A DNA stretch of 64,000 nt from Streptomyces kanamyceticus. Lineage in GTDB: Bacteria > Actinomycetota > Actinomycetes > Streptomycetales > Streptomycetaceae. Positions 33,512 through 43,218 of the stretch are shown here, piece by piece. The position numbers and the translations under genes were made by a program. Under the pieces are notes generated by a model. It was not told the DNA's origin. It did no database searches and saw only the letters and a list, made by a program, of their open reading frames with translations. The DNA is taken from assembly GCF_008704495.1 (NCBI RefSeq), contig NZ_CP023699.1:5456001-5520000 (forward strand), given 5' to 3'. The number at the start of each line of letters is the position of its first letter. Positions within the stretch are counted from its first letter, which is position 1.

Positions 33512-35173
33512 ATGAGTGTGGACACCAGAACACCCCGCACACCCACGGGGGGAAGCTCGTCAGGCTTCGACGAAGCTCCCGCGCTGAGCATGGTGAAGGT
33601 GCCGAGCGACCCGGCGCAGGTCATCGTCAATCACGCGAGTTTCCGCGTGCAGCTCCCCGCCGCTGGGCGCACTCAATCCCCGCGTATCTCACGCCACTTG
33701 GGCACTTCCGACCAGACGGTGCGCATCCCGGTCGTGGGCGGCGCCACCAAGCGTCGCGCACCCGTCGTATGGAGCGGGAAGTCCGAGCCCGGCGACCCGG
33801 GAGCGACCGGACTGCTGCAGGCCGTGCGCGGCACGGGCGTACGCCATTCGGCCCAGCAGGCCGGGCCCTACGACGACGGCGGCGCCACCCAGGTCATCCC
33901 GCGCGTCGAACTCGGCGACGAAGGCCCTGGCACCGTCGAGACGCCCGGCGTCACCGGACCGCGCGGCCCCGAACCAGAGACCCGGCTGCTGCCGCAGATG
34001 CGGCTGCCGAGCAGCGACTACGACGAGCGGATCGCCCAGGGCGGCGACGACGAGTACGACGACGAATACGACGACTACGAAGAGGGCGCCGAAGGTGCCG
34101 AGCGGGTGAAGCGGCACGGGTCCGACCCCGTGCGGCACGCCTACTACCCCGGGCGCCGGATGAACCTCGGCGTCGTGCTGCTCCCGCTGCGCGTCTTCCT
34201 CGGCTTCATCTCCATCTACGCCGGCATGGGCAAGCTGTGCGACCCCGTCTACTTCGACGGCGGCGAGCGCGGCTCCATGGTCAAGTGGCTCAACTCGCTG
34301 CACCCCTGGGCGCTCGCCGAGCCGCTGCGCGACTTCGCCCTCCAACATCCGGTGGGCGCCGGACTCTGCATCGCCTTCTTCCAGGTCATCGTCGGCGTAC
34401 TCACGGTGCTCGGGCTCTGGCAGCGTCTTGCCGCCTCCATCGGCGTGCTGCTCTCCGCCGCGCTCATCGTCACGGTGAGCTGGAAGACCGTGCCCGCCTA
34501 CGACGCGCCGGACATCATCTATCTGGCCGCCTGGTCGCCGCTGATCATCGCGGGCGCGCCCGTGTACTCCGTCGACGGACGCCTCGCGGGCGAAGCCTGG
34601 CGCACGCTCGGCCCCCGGGCCGCGATCTGGGAGCTGCGGCGGCGCGTGCTGCGCCGCGGCGGCCTGGTCGGGGCGGTCGTGGTCGGCCTCACGCTGCTGA
34701 TCGGCTCGCTGCTCGGCGGCGCGGTACGGGACGCGGACCGCGTGACGGTGCCGGGACCCGGCGAGGCCCCGCGCAACGAGGTGGAGGGCTCCCCGCTCCC
34801 CGGCGACCCCGCGAAGAAGCACCGGCGCCAGTCGCAGAGCCCCACGCAGTCGACGGGCTCCCCGACGCAGGGCCAGGGCAGCTCCGCGAGCCCCACGCAG
34901 GGCGCCACGTCGCCCGGCACGGCCCGTGAGACGGGCACCGTCGGCTCGCAGCAGCGGCCCAGCCAGACGCAGGGCAGCACGGCGGGCCAGGCCCCGCCGC
35001 AGCAGTCGGCGACGCAGCAACAGCAGCCGACCACGAGCGCGGGACCGACGTCCAGCGGCGGTGGCGGCACCACGGGCGGCTCAGGCGGCTCCAGCGGCTC
35101 GGGAGGCTCCGGGGGTACCGGCGGCTCGGGCGGGGAGAAGCCGGGGCTTCTGGGGGGCGTTCTCGGCCACTGA
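33512..35173 (+). CDS. DoxX-family membrane protein with long disordered ends
   Basis: 553 aa. Residues 1-205 are hydrophilic and acidic (GGDDEYDDEYDDYEEGAEG). A four-helix DoxX domain spans about 210-345 (LGVVLLPLRVFLGFISIYAG, MGKLCDPVYF, then GAGLCIAFFQVIVGVLTVLG and IIYLAAWSPLIIAGAPVYSV). One further membrane helix follows (LVGAVVVGLTLLIGSLLGG, about 390). Residues ~410-553 are Ser/Gln/Thr/Gly low complexity, probably outside the cell. DoxX proteins associate with membrane redox partners. No partner gene is adjacent. Confidence 0.87.
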   Translation: MSVDTRTPRTPTGGSSSGFDEAPALSMVKVPSDPAQVIVNHASFRVQLPAAGRTQSPRISRHLGTSDQTVRIPVVGGATKRRAPVVWSGKSEPGDPGATGLLQAVRGTGVRHSAQQAGPYDDGGATQVIPRVELGDEGPGTVETPGVTGPRGPEPETRLLPQMRLPSSDYDERIAQGGDDEYDDEYDDYEEGAEGAERVKRHGSDPVRHAYYPGRRMNLGVVLLPLRVFLGFISIYAGMGKLCDPVYFDGGERGSMVKWLNSLHPWALAEPLRDFALQHPVGAGLCIAFFQVIVGVLTVLGLWQRLAASIGVLLSAALIVTVSWKTVPAYDAPDIIYLAAWSPLIIAGAPVYSVDGRLAGEAWRTLGPRAAIWELRRRVLRRGGLVGAVVVGLTLLIGSLLGGAVRDADRVTVPGPGEAPRNEVEGSPLPGDPAKKHRRQSQSPTQSTGSPTQGQGSSASPTQGATSPGTARETGTVGSQQRPSQTQGSTAGQAPPQQSATQQQQPTTSAGPTSSGGGGTTGGSGGSSGSGGSGGTGGSGGEKPGLLGGVLGH

Positions 35174-35190
35174 GACGGCGTTGCCGGTCT

Positions 35191-35237
35191 ACGGGAGAGG
35201 GGCCACGCACACTCGGTGTGCGTGGCCCCTCTCCCGT
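35191..35237. terminator. Very long perfect hairpin terminator
   Basis: A 22-bp perfect stem (35191-35212 pairing with 35216-35237) closes on a 3-nt TCG loop. It lies between the convergent DoxX and nucleotidyltransferase genes and should stop transcription from both sides. Confidence 0.9.
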
Positions 35238-35266
35238 ACGTACGCGGCGGTTGCCGCCTCAGCTCC

Positions 35267-35998
35267 TCAACGGCGTTGCGCGGCAAGCTCCTTGGCGGCC
35301 TCGGTGAGGTCCTTCGCGGTGTCGATGGCGCGCCAGTACGCGCCCTGCGGCAGCGGGAAGCCCGCCAGGCGCTTCTCACGGGCCAGGCGCGGGAACGTGG
35401 TGCGCTCGTGGTCGCCGAGGTCGGGCAGGAGCGCGGTGAAGGACGAGGAGAAGACGTAGACGCCCGCGTTGATGAGGTACGGGGACGGCGGGGCCTCGAT
35501 GAAGTCCGTGATGTGGCCGAACGCGTCCGTCTCGACGGCGCCCCACGGGATGCGGGGGCGGGCCAGGGCGAGGGTCGCGGTGGCGTCGCGCTCGGCGTGG
35601 AAGGCCGCCATGTCGCGCAGCGAGAAGCGGGTCCAGATGTCACCGTTCGTCGCGTACCAGGGGCGGTCCGCGTGCGGGAGGTGGCGGGCGGCGTACTTGA
35701 GGCCGCCGCCGCGGCCGAGCGGTTCCTTCTCGACGACCGTGGTGACGTTGAGCGGCAGATCCGCCGAGTCCAGCCAGTCCTTGAGGACCTCGGCGAGATG
35801 GCCGCAGGAGACGACGGCGTCGGTCACGCCCTCCTCGGCGAGCCAGGCGAGCTGATGGCCGATGATCGGGGTCCCCGTGCCGGGGATCTCGACCATCGGC
35901 TTGGGCCGGTCGTCGGTGTACGGGCGGAGTCGCGAGCCTTGGCCTCCGGCGAGGATCACGGCTTGCCTGGGGGGCGGGTCAGCAGTCATGCCCTGCAC
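35267..35998 (-). CDS. Sugar-phosphate nucleotidyltransferase (NTP transferase family)
   Basis: 243 aa. NTP_transferase motif AVILAGGQGSRLRPYTDDRP with KPMVEIPG, then NGDIWTRF (metal Asp) and GAVETDAFGHITDFIEAP, LINAGVYVFS. It resembles GDP-mannose or glucose-1-phosphate (UTP/dTTP) transferases lacking the C-terminal hexapeptide domain; which sugar is used cannot be told. The start is either a GTG at 35998 or an ATG at 35989, neither with a strong ribosome site. Confidence 0.87.
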   Translation of the reverse strand: MQGMTADPPPRQAVILAGGQGSRLRPYTDDRPKPMVEIPGTGTPIIGHQLAWLAEEGVTDAVVSCGHLAEVLKDWLDSADLPLNVTTVVEKEPLGRGGGLKYAARHLPHADRPWYATNGDIWTRFSLRDMAAFHAERDATATLALARPRIPWGAVETDAFGHITDFIEAPPSPYLINAGVYVFSSSFTALLPDLGDHERTTFPRLAREKRLAGFPLPQGAYWRAIDTAKDLTEAAKELAAQRR

Positions 35999-36055
35999 GA
36001 TATGCGGACGTGACGGGGCACTGTCCCGGGGCCCGGCCCCCCGGCGCCGGACGCC

Positions 36056-36511
36056 TCAAGAAGCCGTCCGGGCCACGCCCGTCGCGAAGGACGTGTCGCA
36101 GACCGGGCGGGCATACGACTGGGCGCGGGTCGGGCCGTACGCGTGCACGGCGGCGCGGCCGAGGGCGCGCGCGATGGACATGCAGTGCCTGGCGAGCGAC
36201 GGATGGCGGTTCACCTCCCGCTGGAGGTGGGTGAGTGCCACGCCGGGGTTCTTCTCCTGGAGTTCGACGAGGAGCCGATCGCGCAGGATGTCCTGTGGGG
36301 CGCGGGACTTGGCCGGTACGGAGAGGTCGTCGGCGGATGCGGTGAGCATCGAATCCTCGGAATTCCCCGACCAGTTGACGCTGGTGACCGCGAGGGTCCC
36401 GGAAAGCACCAGCATCACGGGCAGGACGAGGGCGAGCGTGCGGCCGATGCGGCGGGCGGGGCCCCGGTGGGCTCGGCGCGGCTTCTGGGTGTAGTTGGCG
36501 GAATGCGTCAC
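36056..36511 (-). CDS. Hypothetical membrane-anchored/secreted protein (151 aa)
   Basis: A basic N-terminus (about 25 residues) precedes one hydrophobic segment (RTLALVLPVMLVLSGTLAVT, residues 24-43), followed by a ~105-residue extracellular domain with two cysteines (ARHCMSIARAL and ARPVCDTSFA). It starts with ATG. No domain is recognised. It runs in the same direction as the nucleotidyltransferase, 58 bp upstream of it. Confidence 0.65.
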   Translation of the reverse strand: MTHSANYTQKPRRAHRGPARRIGRTLALVLPVMLVLSGTLAVTSVNWSGNSEDSMLTASADDLSVPAKSRAPQDILRDRLLVELQEKNPGVALTHLQREVNRHPSLARHCMSIARALGRAAVHAYGPTRAQSYARPVCDTSFATGVARTAS

Positions 36512-36670
36512 GCGAGTGAGCGTAGCGCTAGGTGATGATTTGGCGACATTTAGTCACTCGGTCGAGCGACAGAGAAGAAGGTTTCTCTCTCGCGCTGTTG
36601 ACGGCGGGTGGGCGAAATGACCGGTGTGCCGGGGTATTTGTCGACAACGTGGGAGCGCTCTGCGCATGCG

Positions 36671-36702
36671 TGAGGGCCCGGCACCGCGGTGCCGGGCCCT
36701 CA
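36671..36702. terminator. Perfect 32-bp palindrome downstream of msiK
   Basis: A 16-bp arm (TGAGGGCCCGGCACCG) is followed directly by its complement. It lies 34 bp beyond the msiK stop on the side transcription leaves. The 36512-36735 gap holds no gene. Confidence 0.85.
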
Positions 36703-36735
36703 CGGGGTTCATGCGGGGGGGGGCTCCCCCTGGCG

Positions 36736-37872
<1,137 letters not shown>

Positions 37873-38086
37873 GGTGAGGGCCCCCTTCACCGGCAGGAAC
37901 GTGCCGGACGATCCGTTGTAGAGAGGGAGTGGTGTAGTCCACCTGGGTGAACTGCTCGTGACGGTACCCCGGAGGTCCGCGGTCTGTCAGTAGTCGGAGG
38001 ACCGCGACCTTCGAGGAAATTTTCGACGGCCGCACGGACGGTGTTGGTTACACTGCTCGGGCACGTCGGTGAGTCGCCGTGTGCAT

Positions 38087-38160
38087 GCCTCCTTAGCTCA
38101 GATGGCCAGAGCAACGCACTTGTAATGCGTAGGTCGTCGGTTCGAATCCGACAGGGGGCT
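38087..38160 (+). tRNA. tRNA-Thr (anticodon TGT)
   Basis: A 74-nt cloverleaf. The 7-bp acceptor stem pairs 38087-38093 with 38153-38159 (one G-T pair), the D arm is AGCTCA...GAGC, the anticodon loop is CTTGTAA in a 5-bp stem (ACGCA/TGCGT), and the T arm holds GGTTCGAATCC. CCA is not encoded. It reads ACA threonine codons. It is followed at once by a terminator. Confidence 0.96.
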
Positions 38161-38167
38161 CTTGCTG

Positions 38168-38202
38168 AAACCCCAGGCCGGAACGATTCCGGCCTGGGGT
38201 TT
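38168..38202 (+). terminator. Terminator of tRNA-Thr
   Basis: A perfect 16-bp stem closing on CGA (arms 38168-38183 and 38187-38202) ends in a T-rich tail TTTTCTTG. Positioned 7 bp after the tRNA. Confidence 0.9.
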
Positions 38203-38208
38203 TCTTGT

Positions 38209-38799
38209 TCAGCGGGGCGGGCCCGAGCCGTTGCCCAGGACGTTGTCGAGGTGGGACGCCAGTGCGGAGCGCAGGGCTTCGGGTGGCGTCTTCTGGTTGT
38301 CGATCAGGTGGGCGATCAGGTCGGCGCGGATGGTGGCCAGCAGTGCGTGGGCGGTGAAATCCGGGTCGTGGACCTCGGGGATTTGGTCCAGTGCCTCGCG
38401 CAGGAGTGCGTGCCACGAGCCGTAGTGCTCGGCCTGGTAGGGGCTGCTGAGGCCGGCGTCCTCCGCCGCCGACATCAGGTTGCGGTTCTCGATCTTGAAG
38501 CGCAGTGAGGCGTCGAGGAGGTCCTTCACCCGCTGTCGGGGTGTGGACCCTGGCGCGTCCTGTGCTTCTCGTACGGCGAGCCGCAGGGGTTCGAGGCGGG
38601 AGGCGATCACGGCGCCGATCAGGCCCGCACGGTCGCCGAAGCGGCGGAAGAGCGTGCCCTTGCCCACGCCGGCGGCCGCGGCGATGTCGTCCATCGACAC
38701 GCTCGTGGGGCTGGTGCTGGCGGCGAAGAGGGCGTCGGCGGCGGCCAGGACGGCTTCTCGGTTGCGCACGGCGTCCGCGCGTTCCGCTCGCTGTTTCAT
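38209..38799 (-). CDS. TetR/AcrR-family repressor
   Basis: 196 aa. HTH in residues ~10-58: NREAVLAAADALFAASTSPT, VSMDDIAAAAGVGKGTLFRR, FGDRAGLIGAVI, followed by a ligand-binding domain of the SbtR/TetR_C type (SPYQAEHYGSWHALLREALD). The start at 38799 overlaps the stop of the NmrA-like gene (ATGA). It is the last gene of a three-gene operon preceded by two matching palindromes (40153-40208), its likely operators. Confidence 0.9.
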   Translation of the reverse strand: MKQRAERADAVRNREAVLAAADALFAASTSPTSVSMDDIAAAAGVGKGTLFRRFGDRAGLIGAVIASRLEPLRLAVREAQDAPGSTPRQRVKDLLDASLRFKIENRNLMSAAEDAGLSSPYQAEHYGSWHALLREALDQIPEVHDPDFTAHALLATIRADLIAHLIDNQKTPPEALRSALASHLDNVLGNGSGPPR

Positions 38800-39638
38800 T
38801 TGATCTCCCGTTCGACGAAGGCGCGGAGCGTGCCCGGGGGGCGGCCGGTGAGGTCCTCGACGGTGTCCGTGGTGCGGTCCTCGGCTCCGCCCGCGATGGC
38901 GCGGTCCATGTCGGCCAGCATGGTGGCGAATTCGAGCGGGATCTCGGCGGCCCAGCGGTCGCGCAGTTCCTCGAAGGTCAGGTGCTCGTGCACGACGGAC
39001 CGGCCTGTGGCCTCGGAGATGATCGCCGCGACGTCGTCGTAGTCGAGTGTCTGCGGGCCGGTCAGGATCAGGTCGGTGTTGGGGGCCTTCTCGTCGGTCA
39101 GGGCGCGTACGGCGACGGCGGCGATGTCCTCGGCGTCGATGAATCCGACGCGGCCGTCCCCCGAAGCCGTCAGGATGGCGCCGTCCTCGCGGATGCTGCG
39201 CGCGTGGGGGGCGGCGCCGGTGAAGTTCTGCATGAACCAGGAGGGCCGCAGCACCGCCCACTCCTCGAACAGGCCGGGCAGCTCCTCGTGGACCCGGCCC
39301 ACCGCGGGACCGCCGGAGGGGATCGCCGATGAGCTGAGCAGCACCGCGCGGCGCAGGCCCGCGGCACGGGCCTTGCGCAGGAAAGGCAGCATGACCGCGG
39401 CCGGGTCGGAGGAGCCGATGGGCGGGACGAGGTAGGCGCGGTCGACGCCGGGCAGCGCCTCGTCCCAGGTCGCGGGCTCGTTCCAGTCGAAGCGGACGGC
39501 CTGCGCGCCCGCCACCGGGGTGGCGCTCCGGCCAGCTGCCTTGACCCGGTGGCCCTTCTCGATCAAACCGGCGGTGACCCGGCGGCCGGTGGTGCCGGTG
39601 GCCCCGATGACCAGGGTGGCGCTGGGGGTGGTGTTCAT
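38796..39638 (-). CDS. NmrA-like NAD(P)H-binding oxidoreductase/sensor
   Basis: 280 aa, atypical SDR. Nucleotide motif VIGATGTTGRRVTAGLIEKG, basic residue in AAGRSATP (NADP-type), VLLSSSAIPSGG and WAVLRPSWFMQNF. It resembles QOR2/NmrA-like quinone reductases or redox-sensing proteins. The ATGA overlap with the NTF2 gene upstream and the TetR gene downstream shows tight co-translation. Confidence 0.9.
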   Translation of the reverse strand: MNTTPSATLVIGATGTTGRRVTAGLIEKGHRVKAAGRSATPVAGAQAVRFDWNEPATWDEALPGVDRAYLVPPIGSSDPAAVMLPFLRKARAAGLRRAVLLSSSAIPSGGPAVGRVHEELPGLFEEWAVLRPSWFMQNFTGAAPHARSIREDGAILTASGDGRVGFIDAEDIAAVAVRALTDEKAPNTDLILTGPQTLDYDDVAAIISEATGRSVVHEHLTFEELRDRWAAEIPLEFATMLADMDRAIAGGAEDRTTDTVEDLTGRPPGTLRAFVEREIK

Positions 39639-40060
39639 CGGTTCGCTCCTACGAAGTCGGCACCGGGCTCGGACACGGCGAGGGGGTTCCAGTAGTCGCG
39701 GTAGGAGGTGATGAGCCCGTCCTTGACCGTGACCACGGCGATGTAGGTCATGTCGAGGGGGCTGTCGGTTTCCACCAGGCGGCCGACCCCGCGCATCTCC
39801 ACCACGATCGTCTCGGGGTCGGTCGTCTGGTGGGTCGTCACGTCGGGGAAGTCGTGCAGGTCGATGTGGTCGGGATAGTGGCGCATGTAGTCGCCGACCG
39901 CGGCCTTGCCTTCGAGGCGCGAGGGCCAGCCTTCGGGGGCGAAGGGGAACTGGAGGACGCCGTCGTCGTCCCACAACTCCACCCAGGCGGGAATGTCCTT
40001 CTCCAGCAGCAGTCGCAGACCGTGGCGGTACAGCTCTTCGGCCGTCGTAGGTGTTGTCAT
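39635..40060 (-). CDS. NTF2-like (SnoaL-type) protein
   Basis: 141 aa cone-shaped alpha+beta fold: TTAEELYRHGLRLLLEKDIP, AWVELWDDDGVLQFPFAP, ITSYRDYWNPLAV. Such proteins act as polyketide cyclases, isomerases or binding proteins; with an NmrA-like reductase the pair probably modifies a small quinone-like compound sensed by the TetR. First gene of the operon, ATG at 40060; upstream codons read from 40123 lack a ribosome site. Confidence 0.87.
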   Translation of the reverse strand: MTTPTTAEELYRHGLRLLLEKDIPAWVELWDDDGVLQFPFAPEGWPSRLEGKAAVGDYMRHYPDHIDLHDFPDVTTHQTTDPETIVVEMRGVGRLVETDSPLDMTYIAVVTVKDGLITSYRDYWNPLAVSEPGADFVGANR

Positions 40061-40152
40061 GATCGGGGCTGCTTCCGTTCTGCTCGAAGTCACGGCGATC
40101 CAGGCCCCGCGGGATGTGGTCACGCGGCACGGCTGGGCGCCGGGACGAAAAA

Positions 40153-40208
40153 CGGACCGACAGTCCGCATGCTTCGGAGCATACGGACCGCCGGTCCGAT
40201 TAACAAGG
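40153..40208. promoter_or_regulatory. Pair of palindromic operators for the TetR operon
   Basis: CGGACCGACAGTCCG (40153-40167) and CGGACCGCCGGTCCG (40194-40208) are two 15-bp dyads 41 bp apart (four helical turns), with an ATGCT/AGCAT dyad between. They lie 93-148 bp before the NTF2 ATG, i.e. across the expected promoter, and contain the half-site GGACCG typical of small TetR regulators. Confidence 0.75.
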
Positions 40209-40234
40209 GCCCCATCCCTACAAGGCCCCCGTCC

Positions 40235-41665
40235 CTACATACGCCCCGCCACCCTGTCCGCCACCCGGGCAAGCCGCGACGACTGCGCGGTGTGCGTGGT
40301 GAGTTCGCGGCGGTCGGCCGCGTAGTACGTGGCGTACATGCCGTGGACGCCGAGCCAGCGGAAGGGTTCCGGTTCCCATTTGCGGACCTTGTGGTTGACC
40401 CAGGGGAGGGCGGTGAGGTCCGTGGGGCCCGCCTGGCCCGAGTCCTGCTGGACCAGGTCGCGCAGGGTGCGGGCGGCGAGGTTGGCGGTGGCCACGCCCG
40501 AGCCGACGTAGCCGCCCGCCCAGCCCAGGCCCGTGGCGCGGTCCAGGGTGACCGTGGCGCACCAGTCGCGCGGGACGCCGAGGACGCCGGACCAGGCGTG
40601 CGCGGTCCGCACGCCCGCGAGCTGGGGGAAGAAGCGGGTCAGGATGGCGTGCAGGGCCTCGATCGTGGCGGGCTGCGTGCGGCCGTCGTTGTCGGTCTTC
40701 GAGCCGTAGCGGTAGGGGACGCCGCGCCCGCCGAGCGCGATGCGGCCGTCCGCGGTGCGCTGGGCGTACATGTACGCGTGGGCCATGTCGCCGAGGGTCT
40801 CGCGGCCCTCCCAGCCGATCGACTCCCACTGGGCGGACGTCAGCGGCTCCGTCGCGATCATGGAGGAGTTCATCGGGAGCCAGGTGCGGCGCTGGCCCTT
40901 GAGGGAGGCGGTGAAGCCCTCCGTGCAGCGCAGTACGTAGGGGGCGCGGACCGTGCCGTACGGAGTGATCGCGTGCTTCGGCTTGATCTCCGTGACCGGC
41001 GTCGACTCGTGGATCGTGACGCCGAGCGACTCCACGGCGTCCGCGAGGCCCTTGACCAGCTTCACCGGGTGCAGGCGCGCGCCGTGCGGGGTCCAGCTGG
41101 AGCCGACGGCTCCGGAGACCCGGACACGTTCGGCGGTCTCGCGGGCGCCGTGCAGGGTGCGGTCCTTCTCGCCGTACGAGAGTTCCGTCGCGTGGAAGTC
41201 CTTCAGACGCGTCAACTGGGCGGGTGTGTAGGCGACTTCGAGTACGCCGCCGTGGTGGATGTCCGCCTCGATGCTCTCTGCCCGCGCCGCCTCGATCACC
41301 TCGGTGACCGTGTCGTTCATGGCCTCCTGGAGGCGGACGGCCGCCTCGTGGCCGTGCAGTTTCGCGTAGCGGTCGCGGCCCGCGATGCCGTTGTAGAGCC
41401 AGCCGCCGTTGCGCCCCGACGCGCCGTAGCCGCAGAACTTCTGCTCCAGGACGGTGATGCGGAGGAAGGGCGCGGCCTTCTTCAGGTAGTACGCGGTCCA
41501 CAGGCCCGTGTAGCCGCCGCCGACGATGCAGACGTCTGCCGTGGCGTCGCCGGTCAGGGGTTCGCGGGGTGCGGGGGTGCCGTCGTCGGCGTACCAGAAC
41601 GATATGCCGCCGTTGACCGTGCCGGTCCCGTGTCGCGTGGTGTCCGCGTTGTTCGCGCTGCTCAT
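40235..41665 (-). CDS. FAD-dependent oxidoreductase of the D-amino-acid oxidase (DadA) family
   Basis: 476 aa. FAD motif ADVCIVGGGYTGLWTAYYLK (residues ~43-62), substrate-face sequence CGYGASGRNGGWLYNG, the HGARLHPVKLVKGLADAV block and the C-terminal FAD motif GLGWAGGYVGSGVATANLAA. Related enzymes oxidise gamma-glutamylputrescine, glycine or other amines. No signal peptide. A monocistronic unit; the exact amine is unknown. Confidence 0.88.
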   Translation of the reverse strand: MSSANNADTTRHGTGTVNGGISFWYADDGTPAPREPLTGDATADVCIVGGGYTGLWTAYYLKKAAPFLRITVLEQKFCGYGASGRNGGWLYNGIAGRDRYAKLHGHEAAVRLQEAMNDTVTEVIEAARAESIEADIHHGGVLEVAYTPAQLTRLKDFHATELSYGEKDRTLHGARETAERVRVSGAVGSSWTPHGARLHPVKLVKGLADAVESLGVTIHESTPVTEIKPKHAITPYGTVRAPYVLRCTEGFTASLKGQRRTWLPMNSSMIATEPLTSAQWESIGWEGRETLGDMAHAYMYAQRTADGRIALGGRGVPYRYGSKTDNDGRTQPATIEALHAILTRFFPQLAGVRTAHAWSGVLGVPRDWCATVTLDRATGLGWAGGYVGSGVATANLAARTLRDLVQQDSGQAGPTDLTALPWVNHKVRKWEPEPFRWLGVHGMYATYYAADRRELTTHTAQSSRLARVADRVAGRM

Positions 41666-41806
41666 GGGCGGACGTTACTGCGCAGGTGGGGGCCGTGGGC
41701 AGGGGGCGGGGCCTTGGTCCCTCGGGGCGGGTCGTTCGGCGGTCGGGGCTCGGGATAGATTCGGATACTTTGAGCGTTACGTGTCGAATCCTGGAGGGCT
41801 CAACTC

Positions 41807-42523
41807 ATGGCCGTACACAAGGCCGGGCGCGTTGCCGCGGCGGTGGCAGCGGTGGCGCTGATCGGGGTGGCCGTGTCCGCGTGTGGTCCCGACGAGGACA
41901 AGGGCGGCGGCAAGGTCGCGGAGAAGCCCGCCCCCAAGCCGGACAGCGACGCGCTCGCGGGTGTGCCCGCCTCCGTCAAGGGCGGTGTGATCACGGTCGG
42001 CGATCCGAAGGCCAAGCATACGGTCAAGCTGTACGAGGACCCGCGCTGCCCGATCTGCAAGAAGTTCGAGGAGACCGGGGCGCGGGCACTGGTGAAGCCG
42101 GTGGCCGACGGCAAGGTCAAGCTTGAGTACACGATCGCCTCGTTCCTCGACAAGAACCTCGGCGGCAGCGGCTCGGTGAACGCGGCCAACGCGCTGCGCG
42201 CTTCGGTGGACGCGGGCAAGTTCCCGCAGTACCACGCCGAGGTCTTCGCCGCCCAGGCGAAGGTGGAGACGGACGACGTCTACACCCCCGCCTACCTGCT
42301 GAAGGTCGCCGACAAGGTCAAGGGCCTGCGGGGCGCCGCCTTCGACAAGGCGGTGAACAAGGGGACGTACGAGAAGTGGGTCGGCGAGGCGATGAAGGCC
42401 TTCACCGACGACGGCATGGAGGGCACGCCGACCGTCTTCATCGACGGGAAGAAGCCGTCGGGCGAGGCGATGTACGACCAGGCCGCGTTCGCCAAGGAGC
42501 TCAAGGCGGCGGGGATTTCCTGA
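41807..42523 (+). CDS. DsbA-like thioredoxin-fold lipoprotein
   Basis: 238 aa. Lipoprotein signal with lipidated Cys (VALIGVAVSACG). A DsbA/ThiF-type thioredoxin fold has active site YEDPRCPICKKFEE (C-P-I-C), an inserted helical domain (about 115-195) and cis-Pro loop MEGTPTVFIDGKK. It should act outside the membrane in forming or isomerising disulfides. Its last 23 bp overlap the convergent rhomboid-like gene. Confidence 0.92.
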   Translation: MAVHKAGRVAAAVAAVALIGVAVSACGPDEDKGGGKVAEKPAPKPDSDALAGVPASVKGGVITVGDPKAKHTVKLYEDPRCPICKKFEETGARALVKPVADGKVKLEYTIASFLDKNLGGSGSVNAANALRASVDAGKFPQYHAEVFAAQAKVETDDVYTPAYLLKVADKVKGLRGAAFDKAVNKGTYEKWVGEAMKAFTDDGMEGTPTVFIDGKKPSGEAMYDQAAFAKELKAAGIS

Positions 42524-43184
42524 ACTTCCACCGGGGAGACCCGGGAGTTCGTGCGGCGCCCCGCGTCAGCGGGTAGCAGGCAAGGCCGATCAGGACCGAG
42601 GTGAAGTGGCCCAGGTCGGTGAAGGTCCTGCCGGTGATCAGCGGGGCGCCGTACACCGCGACGACGCCGAGGAGATACCCGTACCGCCAGGGTGTCGGAA
42701 CCCGGTACACGAGGACGGCGACCACGCCAGCGAGCGCGTAACTCACGCCCACGTCAAGGGTGTTGACCGCCGACTGCGGGGCCGCCCCGTGGCGGATCGC
42801 GAGCGCGAGGACGCCCTCGCTGATGAGCGTGGCGAGGACGTGCGACAGCGCGGCCACCGCGAGCCAGCGCCAGGTGCCGAGCCAGCGCTCGGCACTCGCG
42901 TGGAAGACCGAGTACAGCACCGCGTACGGCAGCCAGCTGCTCCCGTCGATCCAGAACGCGCTGGAGATCAGCACCCGCACCGGGTTGCGGGTCAGCTCGT
43001 GGATGTTCGTGGAGCGCTGGCGCAGGAACTCGTCCTCGAACTCCGGCGACATGCCGTGCATCGCGACGGTCGTGAGGAAGAGGGCGGCCAGCCAGAGGTA
43101 CGTCCCCGGGGCGCCGCGGACGTACGACGTGACGGCGGTGGCGGCCGTGCGGGCGCCGGGGGCCGCCTCCCGGAAAATACGCAT
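42501..43184 (-). CDS. Rhomboid-like membrane protein
   Basis: 227 aa (231 if a GTG at 43196 is used) with about six membrane segments. Candidate catalytic Ser in TLDVGVSYALAGVVAV (G-x-S) and His in FTDLGHFTSVLIGLACYP match the Ser-His dyad of rhomboid proteases. The L1-loop segment contains WIDGSSWLPYAVLYSVFHAS. It therefore may be an active intramembrane protease, although Streptomyces members of this group are usually annotated only as rhomboid-like. Substrates unknown. Confidence 0.78.
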   Translation of the reverse strand: MRIFREAAPGARTAATAVTSYVRGAPGTYLWLAALFLTTVAMHGMSPEFEDEFLRQRSTNIHELTRNPVRVLISSAFWIDGSSWLPYAVLYSVFHASAERWLGTWRWLAVAALSHVLATLISEGVLALAIRHGAAPQSAVNTLDVGVSYALAGVVAVLVYRVPTPWRYGYLLGVVAVYGAPLITGRTFTDLGHFTSVLIGLACYPLTRGAARTPGSPRWKFRKSPPP

Positions 43185-43218
43185 GCGGTGATTCACGCAC
43201 GCCGCTAGGGTCGCGAAC

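Noticed and set aside
38087..38202. tRNA-Thr as an integration site for a mobile element
   Set aside because: No repeat of the tRNA 3' end, no integrase and no excisionase gene are seen downstream; the gene is followed by its own terminator and ordinary genes.
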